Of a stretch of DNA of 64,000 nt, positions 1-10,739 are shown in pieces. The stretch comes from Aphrocallistes beatrix (Eukaryota; Porifera; Hexactinellida; Sceptrulophora; Aphrocallistidae). How positions within the stretch are numbered: position 1 is the stretch's first letter; each line of letters starts with the position of its first letter. Location of the stretch: positions 1,659,696 through 1,723,695 of the forward strand of contig OY725492.1 of assembly GCA_963281255.1 (NCBI GenBank), written 5' to 3'. A program made the translations under genes and the position numbers. Under the pieces are notes generated by a model. It had not been told where the DNA came from. It was given only the letters and a program-made list of their open reading frames with translations, and did no database searches.

Positions 1-2
1 TT

Positions 3-1580
3 GGACATTCTAATTCGACTGATATCGACACCCAAGTTCCTCCTCAACCTGTTCCTCAGGTTCTCTTACCTCCGGGCCAGAACGGACATGACTGGGGCGT
101 ATCTGGTAAATATCTAGGCGGGGATTATATCCCGAAAGCAGATTTCTTAAATAAAATTGAAAATACAAAACCTAGTAAAAAAAGTATAAATTTCTCTGTT
201 TATATCACTCCTCTCAAAGAACTCTCATTTCGCATCCTTATTCAGAGATGTCGGGCGAATAATTTCCCATCTTTATCAATTCTTAGTCCTTTAGAAGGCC
301 AGATGGTGCTCACTAGACTTATTAAAGAGCAACTGCTCTCTCCGAAATTGGTAGACAAGTTCATGGGTTGTCGCATGCACACGATAGATCTAACCAGCTG
401 TGAACACATCACCAATGAGCTATTGCACAGGTTTAACCGTTTTAATAGTATTTCAACGCTCATAATAAAGGGAAGCCCGTATCTTACAGATAAAGCGATT
501 ACCTTCATAGCGAAAATGTCTAACTTAGAAACTTTGTGCTTAGAAGATTGTGAAAATTTAACTAATAATTCGTGTTTCTCTATTGCTGTGCTCACCAAGT
601 TGAATAGTCTTAATCTCCGAGGTAGCAAGATTACTGACAAAGGAGTATTTCATCTAATCAATTCGTCTGCATTAGTTTATATAGAATACTTGAATCTTAG
701 TAATACGCAAGTAACAGAGTATATTTTAGTACATTTGGGAAAACATTGTAATTTTTTAAAATCTCTAATTCTCAAGTCGACAAAAGTGAAGTTTTTGCCT
801 ATATTACACTCAAGTAGTAATGAATTTCAGCTTTTGAGAGAGTTGGATTTCTCAAACTGCGATTTTAACAATAAAACAAATTTTTCTGATTTTTTCAAAG
901 TTTTAAATTTGGATTCCTTGAAACTCTACGCTGCAGAAATTTCTGACTTTACTTTCCTCAAATTTCTTAGGCTGAAATCTATCACATTACCTCGCCATCT
1001 TTCAAATTCAGATGGTTCTTCACCTATCAAGTATCTAGTCCAGTATGACCTAGGACAGCTTGATTTGTCAAACTCTCTTTCTTTGTCTTACTTGTGTATG
1101 ACATATATTGGACAAATGCAAACTCTTTCAGATCTTAGTCTTAAGAATTGTAGGACTTGTGAAAGCTCTGATTTCCATTCGCTCTGCTCTCTTACACAGC
1201 TCAAAAAGCTAGATTTAGAACGTACTCAGATAGATGATGACGCTTCTATCTACATCTTCCCACACCTGACACAATTAACTTATCTCAACCTGTCTGGCAC
1301 CTTTATTTCAGACAGATTACTCCGGTCATATCTGCTGAACAATTGCAAAAACCTAACAATACTTAACTTAAACAATACGCGTATCTCCAAACACGGTCTA
1401 TATTGCTTAAACATTTCTTACCTACAAACGTTGTTTTTGAATGACACCTTAGTGGATTTGGGAATTAAAAACCATTTGTATAAACGTTGTGTCAATTTGA
1501 AATTAGTTACTTCAAATAATTTGCGGGAAATACAGACCCAGAGCCCGGATGATCAGGATTTTTCTTCTGAATCAGATTAA
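3..1580 (+). CDS. Leucine-rich-repeat protein, 5'-truncated by the window edge
   Basis: An open frame runs from base 3 with no stop to the TAA at 1578-1580, giving 525 visible codons. The first in-frame ATG (303) lies inside the conserved-looking region, so the true start is probably upstream of the window. Visible residues 1-60 are Pro/Gln/Lys-rich linker. Residues 71-110 (LKELSFRILIQRC, then a PLEGQMVLTRLIKEQLLSP stretch) resemble the Elongin-BC-box-like helix region before the LRRs of ZYG11/LRR substrate receptors of cullin-2 ligases. From about 115 there are at least ten repeats of the cysteine-containing type (LxxLxLxxCxxLTD). The acidic Ser-rich tail ends SPDDQDFSSESD. There are no introns, signal peptide or membrane segment. 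LRR identity is seen directly; a ubiquitin-ligase role is inference. An ordinary F-box-less LRR scaffold is the alternative. Confidence 0.8.
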   Translation, partial: GHSNSTDIDTQVPPQPVPQVLLPPGQNGHDWGVSGKYLGGDYIPKADFLNKIENTKPSKKSINFSVYITPLKELSFRILIQRCRANNFPSLSILSPLEGQMVLTRLIKEQLLSPKLVDKFMGCRMHTIDLTSCEHITNELLHRFNRFNSISTLIIKGSPYLTDKAITFIAKMSNLETLCLEDCENLTNNSCFSIAVLTKLNSLNLRGSKITDKGVFHLINSSALVYIEYLNLSNTQVTEYILVHLGKHCNFLKSLILKSTKVKFLPILHSSSNEFQLLRELDFSNCDFNNKTNFSDFFKVLNLDSLKLYAAEISDFTFLKFLRLKSITLPRHLSNSDGSSPIKYLVQYDLGQLDLSNSLSLSYLCMTYIGQMQTLSDLSLKNCRTCESSDFHSLCSLTQLKKLDLERTQIDDDASIYIFPHLTQLTYLNLSGTFISDRLLRSYLLNNCKNLTILNLNNTRISKHGLYCLNISYLQTLFLNDTLVDLGIKNHLYKRCVNLKLVTSNNLREIQTQSPDDQDFSSESD

Positions 1581-1862
1581 TTTACTAACTCAACTGTTTC
1601 TACTAGATGTTGTTTACTCGTTGCTAATACCAGATCCTCTACATTGATCATTTTATATATCCTTTTGAGATTTTTTATTACTGAATTCTGAGGTAGTGTT
1701 AATTATATGCTTGAAAGTATCTTAACGTTCGGTGGCAGCAGGGTTTCTTGGATTTGAATTATTTACAATTATAATCCTCAACATTCATACCTAAATTTTT
1801 GTGAAACAATTCCTAGAACAAAATTATGTTTATAAACTATAGGAGAGGAAATTTATATTTTT

Positions 1863-1945
1863 AAGCGTGGTTCTCTTGCTCGCGTTTCGCGGCTAGCGGA
1901 CACTTCGTCTCCGCAGAGTCTCACTGCGGGTGCCTGGGGATATAT
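1863..1945 (-). mobile_element. Decayed Helitron 3'-end fragment
   Basis: A degenerate copy of the GC-rich end module found intact elsewhere (e.g. 45857): the CGCGTTTCGCGGCTAGCGGACAC hairpin region is recognisable but the palindromes are eroded. It lies 280 bp past the LRR stop. The rest of 1581-2110 shows nothing I can name. Confidence 0.45.
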
Positions 1946-2109
1946 TTTTCAAATTTGATATTTTAAATCTGTACTCATTATGCTAAGCTTGAAGGGTAAT
2001 ATTGTTAACAAGTAAGTGATATAATTTAGTTTTTAGATCAGCCTTCGAAAACCAGCCTCTAACATATTTCTGAGATTTGTTTACGTTATATATCAGTTAT
2101 AAACTAAAA

Positions 2110-3070
2110 TTAAGAAATTGTTGTGTCATATAGTATCGAAAATACGGTATTTGGAATCTACACCTCTAAATACCCCAGTTCAACAATTGAAAGCTATTCG
2201 CCAGTATATTCTTAATAGTATGTTTGCTTTATGTACCTATTATAAACAAAAGCAAGCAAATAATTTATCATACAGTTTCGAAAATATGATATTCGGAATG
2301 GGATTTCCCATCCACTATTTATATTCTTCATTGTTAACTTTATTCTTTCCAGGTTACGTATTAGAATCCAGACACTTCTTATAAATGTCAAAGGAAAATG
2401 AACTATGGGTGTAATGCTAGGATTAAGGCCGTGAATGATACTATCGTTGATGCAATTAATGATCATATTCATGCTCCTACTGTCGATGGACGTAAGCTAT
2501 GCCATTAATCCAGTGTTTCCCTCAGGATTATTGGAAAGCACTTTAATTTTATTTTTGTGTGCGGTTTATTCCGTTAAATTGTATTATTTAACAGCAAAAG
2601 TACGTTATTTCACAAACTAAGAGCGTTAAATAACGCTCTTAACGCACTCTACGTGAAACACTGCATTAATCTAAAGTAGGCATTTTCTGAGTCAAATTGA
2701 ATTTGAAAGTGGCATTTTCCAGATGAAAGGGGGTTGAGAGGTGTTTAGGTGCGGAATTTTGTCAAGGAATAGCTTGAAATATTGCGATGTGAGTCGTTTT
2801 TAGCGCGAGATATCAATAAACTAGTACGTAATTGTTTAGTTTTGACAGCTGGTTATTTAAAACAAAATTTTCGGGAGGGGGGAGGAATTGTCAGATCTAT
2901 TCGGAATATACACCCCTAAAAACCATAGATCAACTGTTGAAGTTAGTCGCTAGCCTATTTTTGGAATTTGATTACGAACAAAATATGTATCATATAGTCT
3001 CGAAATATGATTTTCGGATTCTATACCCATAAAACCCTCAGGTTAACCGTTGAAAGTCTCTAGCAAATCT
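2110..3070. repeat. Diverged tandem repeat, also found in the second Helitron family
   Basis: Four loose repeats of a ~90-150 bp unit (around 2133, 2277, 2895 and 2998) with the shared core TCGAAAATATGATATTCGGA, then ACCCCTAAA and a GTTGAAAG...CTAGC segment. The same units occur in reverse complement at 33590-33850 and 45120-45200, inside the Helitron family that starts TCTTATA. No coding sense was found. A 24-bp palindrome (AAGAGCGTTA...) sits at 2618-2641. Confidence 0.5.
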
Positions 3071-3103
3071 TTCAAATTTCTTCAGAAGGTGTGAAAATAT
3101 ACA

Positions 3104-3200
3104 TGTTGCAACTGAAATGCGTTTCGACACCAAACGCGATTGACCTCTTTTAAATACGCCAAACTCGTTTGGCTTCGAAACGCATTTGGACTGCAACACG
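3104..3200. mobile_element. Small palindromic MITE (GTTGCA tips)
   Basis: Arms of about 35 bp face each other: GTTGCAACTGAAATGCGTTT at the left, and the right arm read in reverse starts GTTGCAGTCCAAATGCGTTT. A half copy occurs at about 29160-29190. Confidence 0.55.
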
Positions 3201-3664
3201 ACATATTTGTTCTACATTATAATAAAATTGAGATACGGTCAAAAACGTTTTTTTCTTACACTTTTCTTTTGCTTTTCGTTTTTTTCTTAATATTTCTTAC
3301 TATTTATGATGTAAAAATTCATAATCTATATTAATCCATCGTTTGGTTCTTACGATCAATTTTTTCTTAATGTTTAAACTTGTATCTTTACCCTATACGT
3401 TTCCATACCAACCCCAACTGACCAAAATACATTTCCATAGCAACGTTGGAATGTAGCAATATTCCATAAAAGATAAATTTTTCGCATCAACCAAACCCAT
3501 TCACAGCTCAGTTCTATGCGAAAACATGAAGCACTTAGAACTGTCTTTAAACCGCCTCAGAAAATCACTAAATTTGTCAAATTTTATCTTATTGCGCAAT
3601 AATATGATAGCTACATAATTAAAATTTTTGCACCGGATAGGAGTACTTAGACTATATTTATATA

Positions 3665-4883
3665 CAGTATGTCAGATAATTATTTTCACAAGTAGGATTA
3701 GCATATTCCTGGTCTGAAGCAATACTGATTGATAGGGTAAATCATTTATTTTATTCTAATTATGTGATCCTATAACTTGTATAGTCATTTTTGGCACTTT
3801 TGTCACCATACTCAATTTCAAACCACATTTTAGAAATTTCAATGTCATGATGACTCGACAATTTCTTAATATTTTTACCTTTTGATCTTATTAAAATCTA
3901 AATTGGCTAAAAGATTTACAATGTCCTAGTTGGAGAAGCGAAAAAATACAGAGTCAAAGAGATCAGCTCAATAGTAGGTGTGTCAGAGAGGACTGTTTAT
4001 AATATTATTTCCAAGTTATCCAGAGAAATTTCTCTCGAACAGAAGCCAGGAGGTGGTAGACCACCAAAACTCATACAAAAGATTAAGAAATTTGTTGTGA
4101 AGTCAGTATCTGTCAATCCAGCTACATCTATTAGAACTTTTACCAAAACATGTCCAATTAATGTCTCACCAGATACCGTCTCTCGTTGTCTTGATCAACT
4201 TAATTATTCGAAGCCGTATCCCACTAATATTCCGATGCTGTCAGAAAAGAATCGACTCTATAGGATTGAATGGGCAAATAACAACATAACCAATGACTGG
4301 CAACACGCAATCTTTGCTGATGAGGCCTCTCTATGGTTGTCAAAGGGGACTGTAATAATGTGGGCTAAAAAAGGAACAATTCGCACGAGGCCCACATTTA
4401 AACACACCGCTAAAATATACATTTGGGCAGCGCTTTCCTCAGTTGGTACTTTCCCTCTTTGTATTTTCACCGACATGCTTAATGCTCATTTGTTCATTAA
4501 AAGATTATAAGTTCATTTACTTGTCCAAGCCCATTTTTCCATCAAGAAAAGTGGCTTATTGTGATGGACAATGATCCAAAACATACAGCGAAAGTTACGA
4601 AGGCTTGGATGGATGATAAAATGCCCGGCAAGAGGTTAGTTTGGCCTAGTCAGAGTCCTGATGCCAACCCTATAGAGAACCTATTCGGCTGAGTCAAAAA
4701 TGAACTGGTGAAACGTGGACCAAGGACAATTCCATGCCTGAAACACGATAGTAGTGGTTCTAAGATAAATTATTGATCTTTTCTATTCATACTTCGCTAA
4801 AAAACATTTGCTTGACATTTAGTTCATTACGAGGTATCATCAAACTCTCATTTAATTTGTGAAAATAATTATCTGATATACTG
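3665..4883 (+). mobile_element. Tc1/mariner element, nearly identical 27-29 bp inverted repeats, TA duplication
   Basis: The left end CAGTATGTCAGATAATTATT and the reversed right end CAGTATATCAGATAATTATT differ at one base and are each flanked by TA (3663-3664 and 4884-4885). The host sequence resumes with TGCTGGTAATACATT, exactly as in uninterrupted copies of that repeat, so the insertion point is base-precise. The element is 1,219 bp. Confidence 0.9.
3916..4760 (+). pseudogene. Tc1/mariner-type DDE transposase, frameshifted
   Basis: The N-terminal helix-turn-helix (VKEISSIVGVSERTVYNI), a GGGRP linker and the first catalytic Asp (IFADEASLWLS) read in one frame from before 3980 to a stop at 4508-4510. 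The coding then continues one frame over with the second Asp ([10 protein letters not shown]) and the Glu (NPIENLFG). There are 35 residues between the second Asp and the Glu, rather than the usual 34. A further in-frame TGA follows ENLFG. No functional enzyme can be made from this copy. Confidence 0.85.
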
Positions 4884-4910
4884 TATGCTGGTAATACATT
4901 TCTAAGCTCT

Positions 4911-5353
4911 GTTGCATGAAAAAATGCCCCCCCCGTGAAAAAATGCCCCCACCATGGATATTCATGTAATATGGGGGGGGCAAAATTTCATGGAGTTAGC
5001 GTGAAAAATTGCCCCCCCATGAAAAAATGCCCCCACCATGGATATTCTTGAGTTTAACACTAAATATTGCTGATACTATTTATATACGATACATTTATGA
5101 AAGTCATTGTTATTACTTCACACGACTAGTTTGTTGATTTGCAATGCTTTAGTTAACGAATATAAGCCAAATAGCATTTAAAATGTTTTGTATAAGCATT
5201 GGCATACTTTAGAATATCCATGGCGGGGGCATTTTTTCACGGGGGAGCAATTTTTCACGCTAACTCCATGAAATTTTGCCCCCCCCCCATATTACATGAA
5301 TATCCATGGTGGGGGCATTTTTTCACGGGGGGGGGGGTATTTTTTCATGCAAC
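4911..5353. mobile_element. 443-bp foldback element with ~137-bp inverted repeats, 6-bp duplication
   Basis: The left arm starts GTTGCATGAAAAAATGCCCC and the right arm is its near-perfect reverse complement. Each arm carries repeated CCCCC-GTGAAAAAATGCCCCC and CCATGGATATTC blocks. It is flanked by AGCTCT on both sides (4905-4910 and 5354-5359). The ~165-bp loop (5046-5213) is AT-rich and non-coding. It is nested in the same host repeat as the neighbouring mariner. Confidence 0.85.
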
Positions 5354-5639
5354 AGCTCTATCCCGCGTGGTTAATGATTTAAGGCAGCTCATGTATTAGT
5401 TCGAACATCTACCGCATCCCTAATCCAAAATCTGCAATTCACAGTGGCACGGTATGTGGAAATAGGATCAAAAATCATAACCTTGAATTGTTTTATAATG
5501 TTGACATTTGAATTCAGCACCCTCACAAACCTCGGAAAGCAATTTGCATTCCGACAATAATGTTTTTATTTACCTTTTTTGCCTTCACTTGCGGAACGTT
5601 CCATTACATTCTTCTAATAGCATTTTAATCTTTTACAAA

Positions 5640-6505
5640 ATAAATTTTAAACTACGGTGCCAGGAAGTGCCAACGATATTTTTTGGGTCTAAGTGTTTTC
5701 ATCATAAAATTTTTCGCATGGAACTGAGATGTGAATGGGTTAATACGAAAAATTTGGAAATTTTTCATGGAATGTTGCTACATACCAGTGTTGCTATGGA
5801 AACGTGTTTTGATCAGTTGGGATCATATCTTGAAAACCGCAAGAGCTAGACATTCAAATGTAATTATATTTGATAGCGAATAGACTATTTCCTATTAAGT
5901 GATAATATAATTTATTTGTCTAAATTCAATGGTTTACGATTTATTAGACAATTTAACATATTGGTCACACTTGGTAATTTGTCGAATATCTCGTAAATCA
6001 TTGAATTTAGACGTCGAAAATATATTATTACTTAATAGGAAGTAGTATATTCGCTATCAAATGGAATTACATTTGAATGTTTAGCTATCGTGGTTTTCAA
6101 GATATAGCCCCAACTGACCAAAACACGTTTACATAGCAACACTGGAATGTAGCAACATTCCATGAAAAATTTCCAAAGTTTTAGTATTAACCCATTCACA
6201 TCTCAGTTCAATGCGAAAATATTTATAATAAAAACGCTTAGAAATGCCCTTAAACGACCTCAAAATCACCAAATCTGTCACAAATATAGCCTATTGCGCA
6301 ATCATATGGTGACTAATCTAAATTTGAACAACGGATATGAGTACTTTGATACCATATTTATATATGCTGGTAATACATTCCTAAGCTATATTGTGCTTGG
6401 TTAACGATTTAAGGCAGCTCATGTATTAGTTCAACCATCTACCGCATCCCTAGTCCCAAATCCGCAAGTTACTGTGAGGCCTTATATACAGTAGGCTATG
6501 ATTGG
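5640..6505. mobile_element. CATAG-family palindromic element (left tip missing)
   Basis: A long inverted repeat centred near 5960: the left arm (GAACTGAGATGTGAATGGGTTAA, TTTCATGGAATGTTGCTACA) mirrors the right arm (TGTAGCAACATTCCATGAAA). The right tip GGCCTTATATACAGTAGGCTATG ends near 6503. No matching CATAGCC left tip is visible near 5460-5640. Followed directly by the palindrome TTGGATCTATGATCCAA, also seen at 38990 and 45240. Confidence 0.7.
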
Positions 6506-6530
6506 ATCTATGATCCAATATAATAATACA

Positions 6531-6565
6531 AGCGCGCTTCGCTTGCTTGCGCTGCGCGGCGCTTA
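6531..6565 (-). mobile_element. Helitron 3'-terminal fragment
   Basis: Only the terminal CAAGCGCGCTTCGCTTGC...GCGCGGC portion remains, preceded by A as at most copies. It is joined at once to unrelated sequence. Confidence 0.6.
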
Positions 6566-6625
6566 AAAATTGGTCTGATAAGTAGAAAGTAATCTCTTGC
6601 AACAACGACGGTCAGGAACCCTTTT

Positions 6626-7060
6626 CTAGGTGGCGTTCGAGCATCGCATCACTTGTTTGACAAAGTCGACATGTCTTTCGGTCATCCCATCGGACTCCGG
6701 GTGTTACGGTGTGGTGTGACGTTTAGTAATCCCTAAGTCGAAGCACAGTTCGTGCACTGCTAACCCATCCACATTCTTCCCCTGATCTGTGAGCATAATA
6801 TTTGGTACACCATATCCACGATAGACCCATCCTTCCATTAATGCGTTAACGATGGACATGGAGGTCTGGTATTTCAACGGGATTGCTTCGGCGTAATGTG
6901 AAAAGAGTTCAACTATGAGTAAGAAGTACCTATAGCCACCATTGCGCAGTGTCGTATTCAGCAGGTTAATAGTAAATTCACCTCCGTTATCTGTCTGGAA
7001 GATGTGAGGTGCTCGCATACCTTCAGCAGACTTCTTTTAAGCACTCTCACCACAATAAAC
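6626..7060 (-). pseudogene. Gypsy-type integrase core fragment
   Basis: Read on the minus strand this shows the retroviral-type integrase fold motifs: first Asp (IFQTDNGGEFT), a YFLLIVELFSHYAEAIPL strand, second Asp (IMLTDQGKN), then HTTP and SDGMTERHVDF with the catalytic Glu. The spacing from second Asp to Glu is exactly 35 residues. One nonsense codon (TAA) replaces the residue after HTTP, and another stop follows SNAT at 6626. No LTRs, RT or RNase H flank it, so it is an isolated relic. Confidence 0.8.
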
Positions 7061-7248
7061 TTGCTAAAGCAGTCCTGGTCAACATATTTTTTAGGTTTAT
7101 TGATCGTCTAAAATACTTATAATATGATGTTTACTGTTTATCATACTTCCTATTGCAATCATACGTGCTAGCATATATGTATGCTTAATTATTGACTGGA
7201 GTGGCACAACAAGGCCACATTTTTAGCACCTTTTCAGTAAAATAAGAG

Positions 7249-7606
7249 TGTATGTATGTATGTATGTATGTATGTATGTATGTATGTATGTATGTATGTA
7301 TGTATGTATGTATGTATGTATGTATGTATGTATGTATGTATGTATGTATGTATGTATGTATGTATGTATGTATGTATGTATGTATGTATGTATGTATGTA
7401 TGTATGTATGTATGTATGTATGTATGTATGTATGTATGTATGTATGTATGTATGTATGTATGTATGTATGTATGTATGTATGTATGTATGTATGTATGTA
7501 TGTATGTATGTATGTATGTATGTATGTATGTATGTATGTATGTATGTATGTATGTATGTATGTATGTATGTATGTATGTATGTATGTATGTATGTATGTA
7601 TGTATA
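7249..7606. repeat. (TATG)n microsatellite, about 89 units
   Basis: 358 bp of essentially pure TATG/TGTA. It generates long YVCM and YIHT frames that are not genes. Confidence 0.98.
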
Positions 7607-7659
7607 AGTATATATTCATATTTTAACACCTCCACTGCAAACCTTTGTTTAAAGATATA

Positions 7660-8230
7660 AGTAAGATCTCAACGACTAATATAGGGTATTTCACCATGTA
7701 GGATCCGATTTTCGCGCTTTAAAAGTAATAATGTGAATATTTTATGAGTTATCAACATATTGATATATACATATTTTCATACCCTTTAAAAAAAGTCTTA
7801 TTTTATTCCAAAAGCGAGTTTTCAACGGCTAATATAGGATATTTTAATATGTAGATTCCGAATTTCGCACTTTGAAAGTGATAATATGTGAATGTTAAGA
7901 GTTACTACATAAGTTTGTATACATATTTTCACACCTTCTGAAAAATTCTTGTTTTGAGCTAAAAGCGAGTTCTCAACAGCTAATATAGGATATTTTAATA
8001 TGTAGATTCCGATTTTCGTACTTTGAAAGAAATAATTAGAATATTTTATGAGCTATTGAATTTTGATATATACATATTTTCACACCTTTGTTAAAAATAT
8101 ATTTTAAGCTAAAAGCGAGCTCTCAACGGCTATTATATGGTATTTTAACATGTATATTCCAAAGTTTACACTTAGAAAGTCCTAAAATGAGTATTTCCCG
8201 ATGTATTCCGATATCCACATTTCATGTTCC
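7660..8230. repeat. Satellite-like tandem repeat, ~153-bp unit, four copies
   Basis: Units begin near 7664, 7811, 7966 and 8118 with the shared core CTCAACGGCTAATATAGGAT, then TTTTAATATGTAGATTCCGA, and a tail TATATACATATTTTCACACC. Copies are roughly 80-85% alike by eye. The last copy degrades after 8180. No coding potential. Confidence 0.8.
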
Positions 8231-8399
8231 TTCGAGTCACTTCCTGGAGCTGCACTATCGGTCTGTCGACCGACTTTTTTTCTTACTGCTTGAATCTGTA
8301 AAGAAAAGTAAGAAAAACCGGTTTCGACTGTACATTTTGAACTATCAATTTTTTCGCATATAATGATATAATTCTCTCAATTATAAACAGGGCTTATAT

Positions 8400-8565
8400 A
8401 GTACATTGATATGAAAATGCATTTTATCATTTGGGGCCATATCTTGAAAACTGTAGTAACTAGAGATTAAAATTTTATTACATTTGATAGACAATAGGCT
8501 CCTTCCTATTAGGTAATAATATCATTTATACTTCTCAACTCAATAGTTCTAACCAGTCATTTGCA
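8400..8565. mobile_element. CATAG-family internal remnant
   Basis: Shares the GGGGCCATATCTTGAAAACT and TTCCTATTAGGTAATAATAT landmarks of the palindromic CATAG copies, without either tip. 8235-8400 holds only a TACTGCTTGAATC-type partial hairpin. Confidence 0.4.
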
Positions 8566-8617
8566 GTTTGCTCTCGATTACTTTGCTTCGGTAAAGCATA
8601 GCCTACTCTATATAAGG

Positions 8618-8998
8618 CAGGGTTGGCAGGTTTTGTCCACTTGGACAAAACCTAGTGGTTTTAACCAGGTTAAAACCGTCCTGTCCAAAACCTCTTGGGT
8701 GGACAAAACGTTTTGTCCAAGTTTTGTCCAGGTTTTGTCCAGGTTTTGTCCAAGTGTTGTTCGTGTCTTCCATGATAAATCGAAAATAAAATATAGTTAT
8801 AGTAATAAACAGGAGTTAGCAAGAAAATCCATTCATTGTCCTCGCTCTCTTTCCATCCTAAACTGTTTCGTACCCACTGCAATGATTTACAGTTTCCATT
8901 AGGTTTTGTCCAGTTTTGTCCGGTTTTAACCGGTTAAAACCAGGTTTTGTCCACTGCCCTGTCCAAAACCTGTTTTGGACGGACAAAACCCAACCCTG
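8618..8998. mobile_element. Palindrome-array MITE, TTTTGTCC/GGACAAAA units
   Basis: CAGGGTTGG at the left and CCAACCCTG at the right enclose repeated GGTTTTGTCCA blocks in one direction, TGGACAAAACC in the other, and GGTTAAAACC spacers. It interrupts the left tip of the CATAG element just after TATATAAGGC. The duplication is imperfect. Confidence 0.7.
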
Positions 8999-9478
8999 AT
9001 ATTATTATAAGGCCTACCATCTAATGTACCAGGGATGCGGTAGAGGACGGGAAATTAAAATTCTAAGAATGTGTATATTAACCAATTAGGCCATTAAATA
9101 ACTAAGCCATAGTCTGTTTTCCATTATTCCCTACTCTAATAGAGTTAATATTTTATTTTGAACATATTTAATGAATGACTAAGAACAACATGTATCATAT
9201 TACATAATAGAAAGGAATAAAAAAGGTCTTCACAATACTTTTCTGCTTTCTTTCTCCTACTCGCTCACTCTGTACACATTGTGTGAATAGAAAATATGAA
9301 TACGTCCGTTTCAATATTTCAAAATATGAGATTTGATAGCTCGAAACAGACATCACACGAACGGTCCAAAATGATGTTCTAAGGGTCCGTTTCTAGAAAA
9401 GAGGTCAACAAGTAATAATATCTACAAGATTGAATTAAATGGTTAATAATTTCAAAAGTCGGATAACAATAGGGTGCG

Positions 9479-9627
9479 TCGGTTGGGGTCAATTACATTT
9501 GTTCAATTATAATTACGAATCAATTTCAAGGCAAGTAAAATTTTCAATTACAACTACACTTCAATTACAGTGTAATTGTAATTAATTACTAATCACACAA
9601 TTATAATTGTAATTGACCCCAACCTTG
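9479..9627. mobile_element. Palindrome-array MITE, TGTAATTGTAATTA units
   Basis: Ends GGTTGGGGTCAATTACA and its reverse complement. The interior is made of overlapping TAATTGTAATTA palindromes. The matching site at 22688-22826 has a fuller CAGGGTTGGGG tip. Confidence 0.65.
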
Positions 9628-9689
9628 AATTGTGATGCAACTATTTTTGCGCCAGGGTCTTTGCTGTATTGATACAAATGCATTTATAC

Positions 9690-9901
9690 CAGGGTTGCCG
9701 TGGGAATGAAATTCCCATTCCATCCCATCCCCATAGAATTCTTGTGGGAATCCCCATGGGGATTCCCATAGGAATCCTGTGGGAATCCCCATGAGGATTC
9801 CTACAGCAATCCTATGGGAGGACCCTGTGGGAATCTCCTTAGGACCCTGTGTGAATCCCCATAGGAATCCTATGGGGATTCCCATTCCCACGGCAACCCT
9901 G
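9690..9901. mobile_element. Palindrome-array MITE, GGGAATCCCCAT units
   Basis: CAGGGTTGCCGTGGGAATG at the left and its reverse complement at the right flank arrays of ATGGGGATTCCC/GGGAATCCCCAT. Flanks ATTTATAC and ATTTAGAC form an 8-bp duplication with one mismatch, hAT-like. A deleted 96-bp version occupies the same site at 22356-22451. Confidence 0.8.
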
Positions 9902-10079
9902 ATTTAGACCGAAGAACTTCCTTAGATATAATTTTCATGACTTATGAAGAATATTGTTTGGATAGCGCCGGCCATGATCATAGTAAACTATTACTAGATC
10001 GCTTAAGGTAAAGTTAGGTGTTATCTTTCTTGCCTATTGATAGCCGTGTTTTTCTCTGTAAACATGCAATCATATACAT

Positions 10080-10434
10080 CAGTGGCGGGCAACCTTAATC
10101 CTTAAGTGGGCCCCAAATATGTCAGTTCTTGTTACGGTCACACACCATAGCCGTAGCAAGAACTGACTTTAGAACCTATATGGAAGCAATGTTACAACTA
10201 AAATTATACTTATAAAAGCAAAAATAAGTAAAATAAATTGAAACATCCTATAATGATTATAGAATATATATTGATATTCAGCATCAATTCCATTCCAAAA
10301 TTAGGCGGGCCCATTTTGTATTACAATCACAAACACGCGGGCCCCATAATAGAGTGTTTTGGAAGAGTCGCGGACCATTAAATTTAGTCTCGTGGGCCCC
10401 AAATGGCCCGCGGGCCCCAGGTTGCCCACCGCTG
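10080..10434. mobile_element. hAT-like MITE (CAGTGGCGGGCAACCT ends)
   Basis: Left CAGTGGCGGGCAACCT matches right AGGTTGCCCACCGCTG in reverse. The subterminal GTGGGCCCC/GGGGCCCAC blocks are GC-rich. No clean duplication was found. 9995-10080 is unassigned. Confidence 0.65.
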
Positions 10435-10739
10435 GTTTAGCACCTCACCCAGATTGTGAACCCCCTGAGAACATATTAGCATGGATTCGGGGGGTATATA
10501 CAGTGCCGGTTAAAAAGAATTGCTCAAAATCAATGTATACAGTATAGTAAACGTCAAATAGTTTCAACTCACTAGATAGTTTCTTACTTGCGAAATCTTA
10601 TACATATTTGTTTATTTTGCTAAGTAATACCGTAATACAGATATTTCATTCATTATATTTGAATAATTAGCCTTTTTCACTTTTCTACTCTTTATTACAA
10701 TTTATCAGAATTTATCGAATTTTCAATGCCTTCGAAACC

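Larger units (their letters stand above)
3395..5460. mobile_element. Right half of a CATAG-family palindromic element, host to two nested insertions
   Basis: The sequence matches the better preserved copies at 5640-6505, 42017-43094 and 51500-52365 (landmarks: CCCCAACTGACCAAAA, CATTCACAGCTCAGTTCTATG, ATTGCGCAAT, TGCTGGTAATACATT, GGCAGCTCATGTATTAGTTC, CTACCGCATCCCTA). It is split by a mariner at 3665-4883 and by a foldback at 4911-5353. Reference copies read ATTTATATATGCTGG across the mariner site, giving the empty target. Confidence 0.7.
8597..9995. mobile_element. CATAG element, second copy of the 21276-23329 element (opposite orientation), right end lost
   Basis: Starts CATAGCCTACTCTATATAAG and follows the reverse complement of 23329-22265 closely, through landmarks such as CGTCCGTTTCAATATTTC, until TAAACTATTACTAGAT near 9992. 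After that it diverges and the right tip is missing. It carries three palindrome-array MITEs (8618, 9479, 9690); the last two also sit at the matching sites of the other copy, so they predate the duplication. Confidence 0.75.

Noticed and set aside
7185..7660. Several 120-145 codon frames of YVCM or YIHT repeats
   Set aside because: They are translations of the TATG microsatellite in different frames, not genes.
9601..9891. 96-codon GIP/GFxxG-rich frame on the minus strand, and similar frames at 22319-22623
   Set aside because: Translation of the GGGAATCCCCAT palindrome MITE.
10010..10016. GGTAAAG as the right-hand 7-bp duplication of the 8597 CATAG element
   Set aside because: It matches the left flank, but no CTATG tip precedes it, so the match may be chance after loss of the right end.
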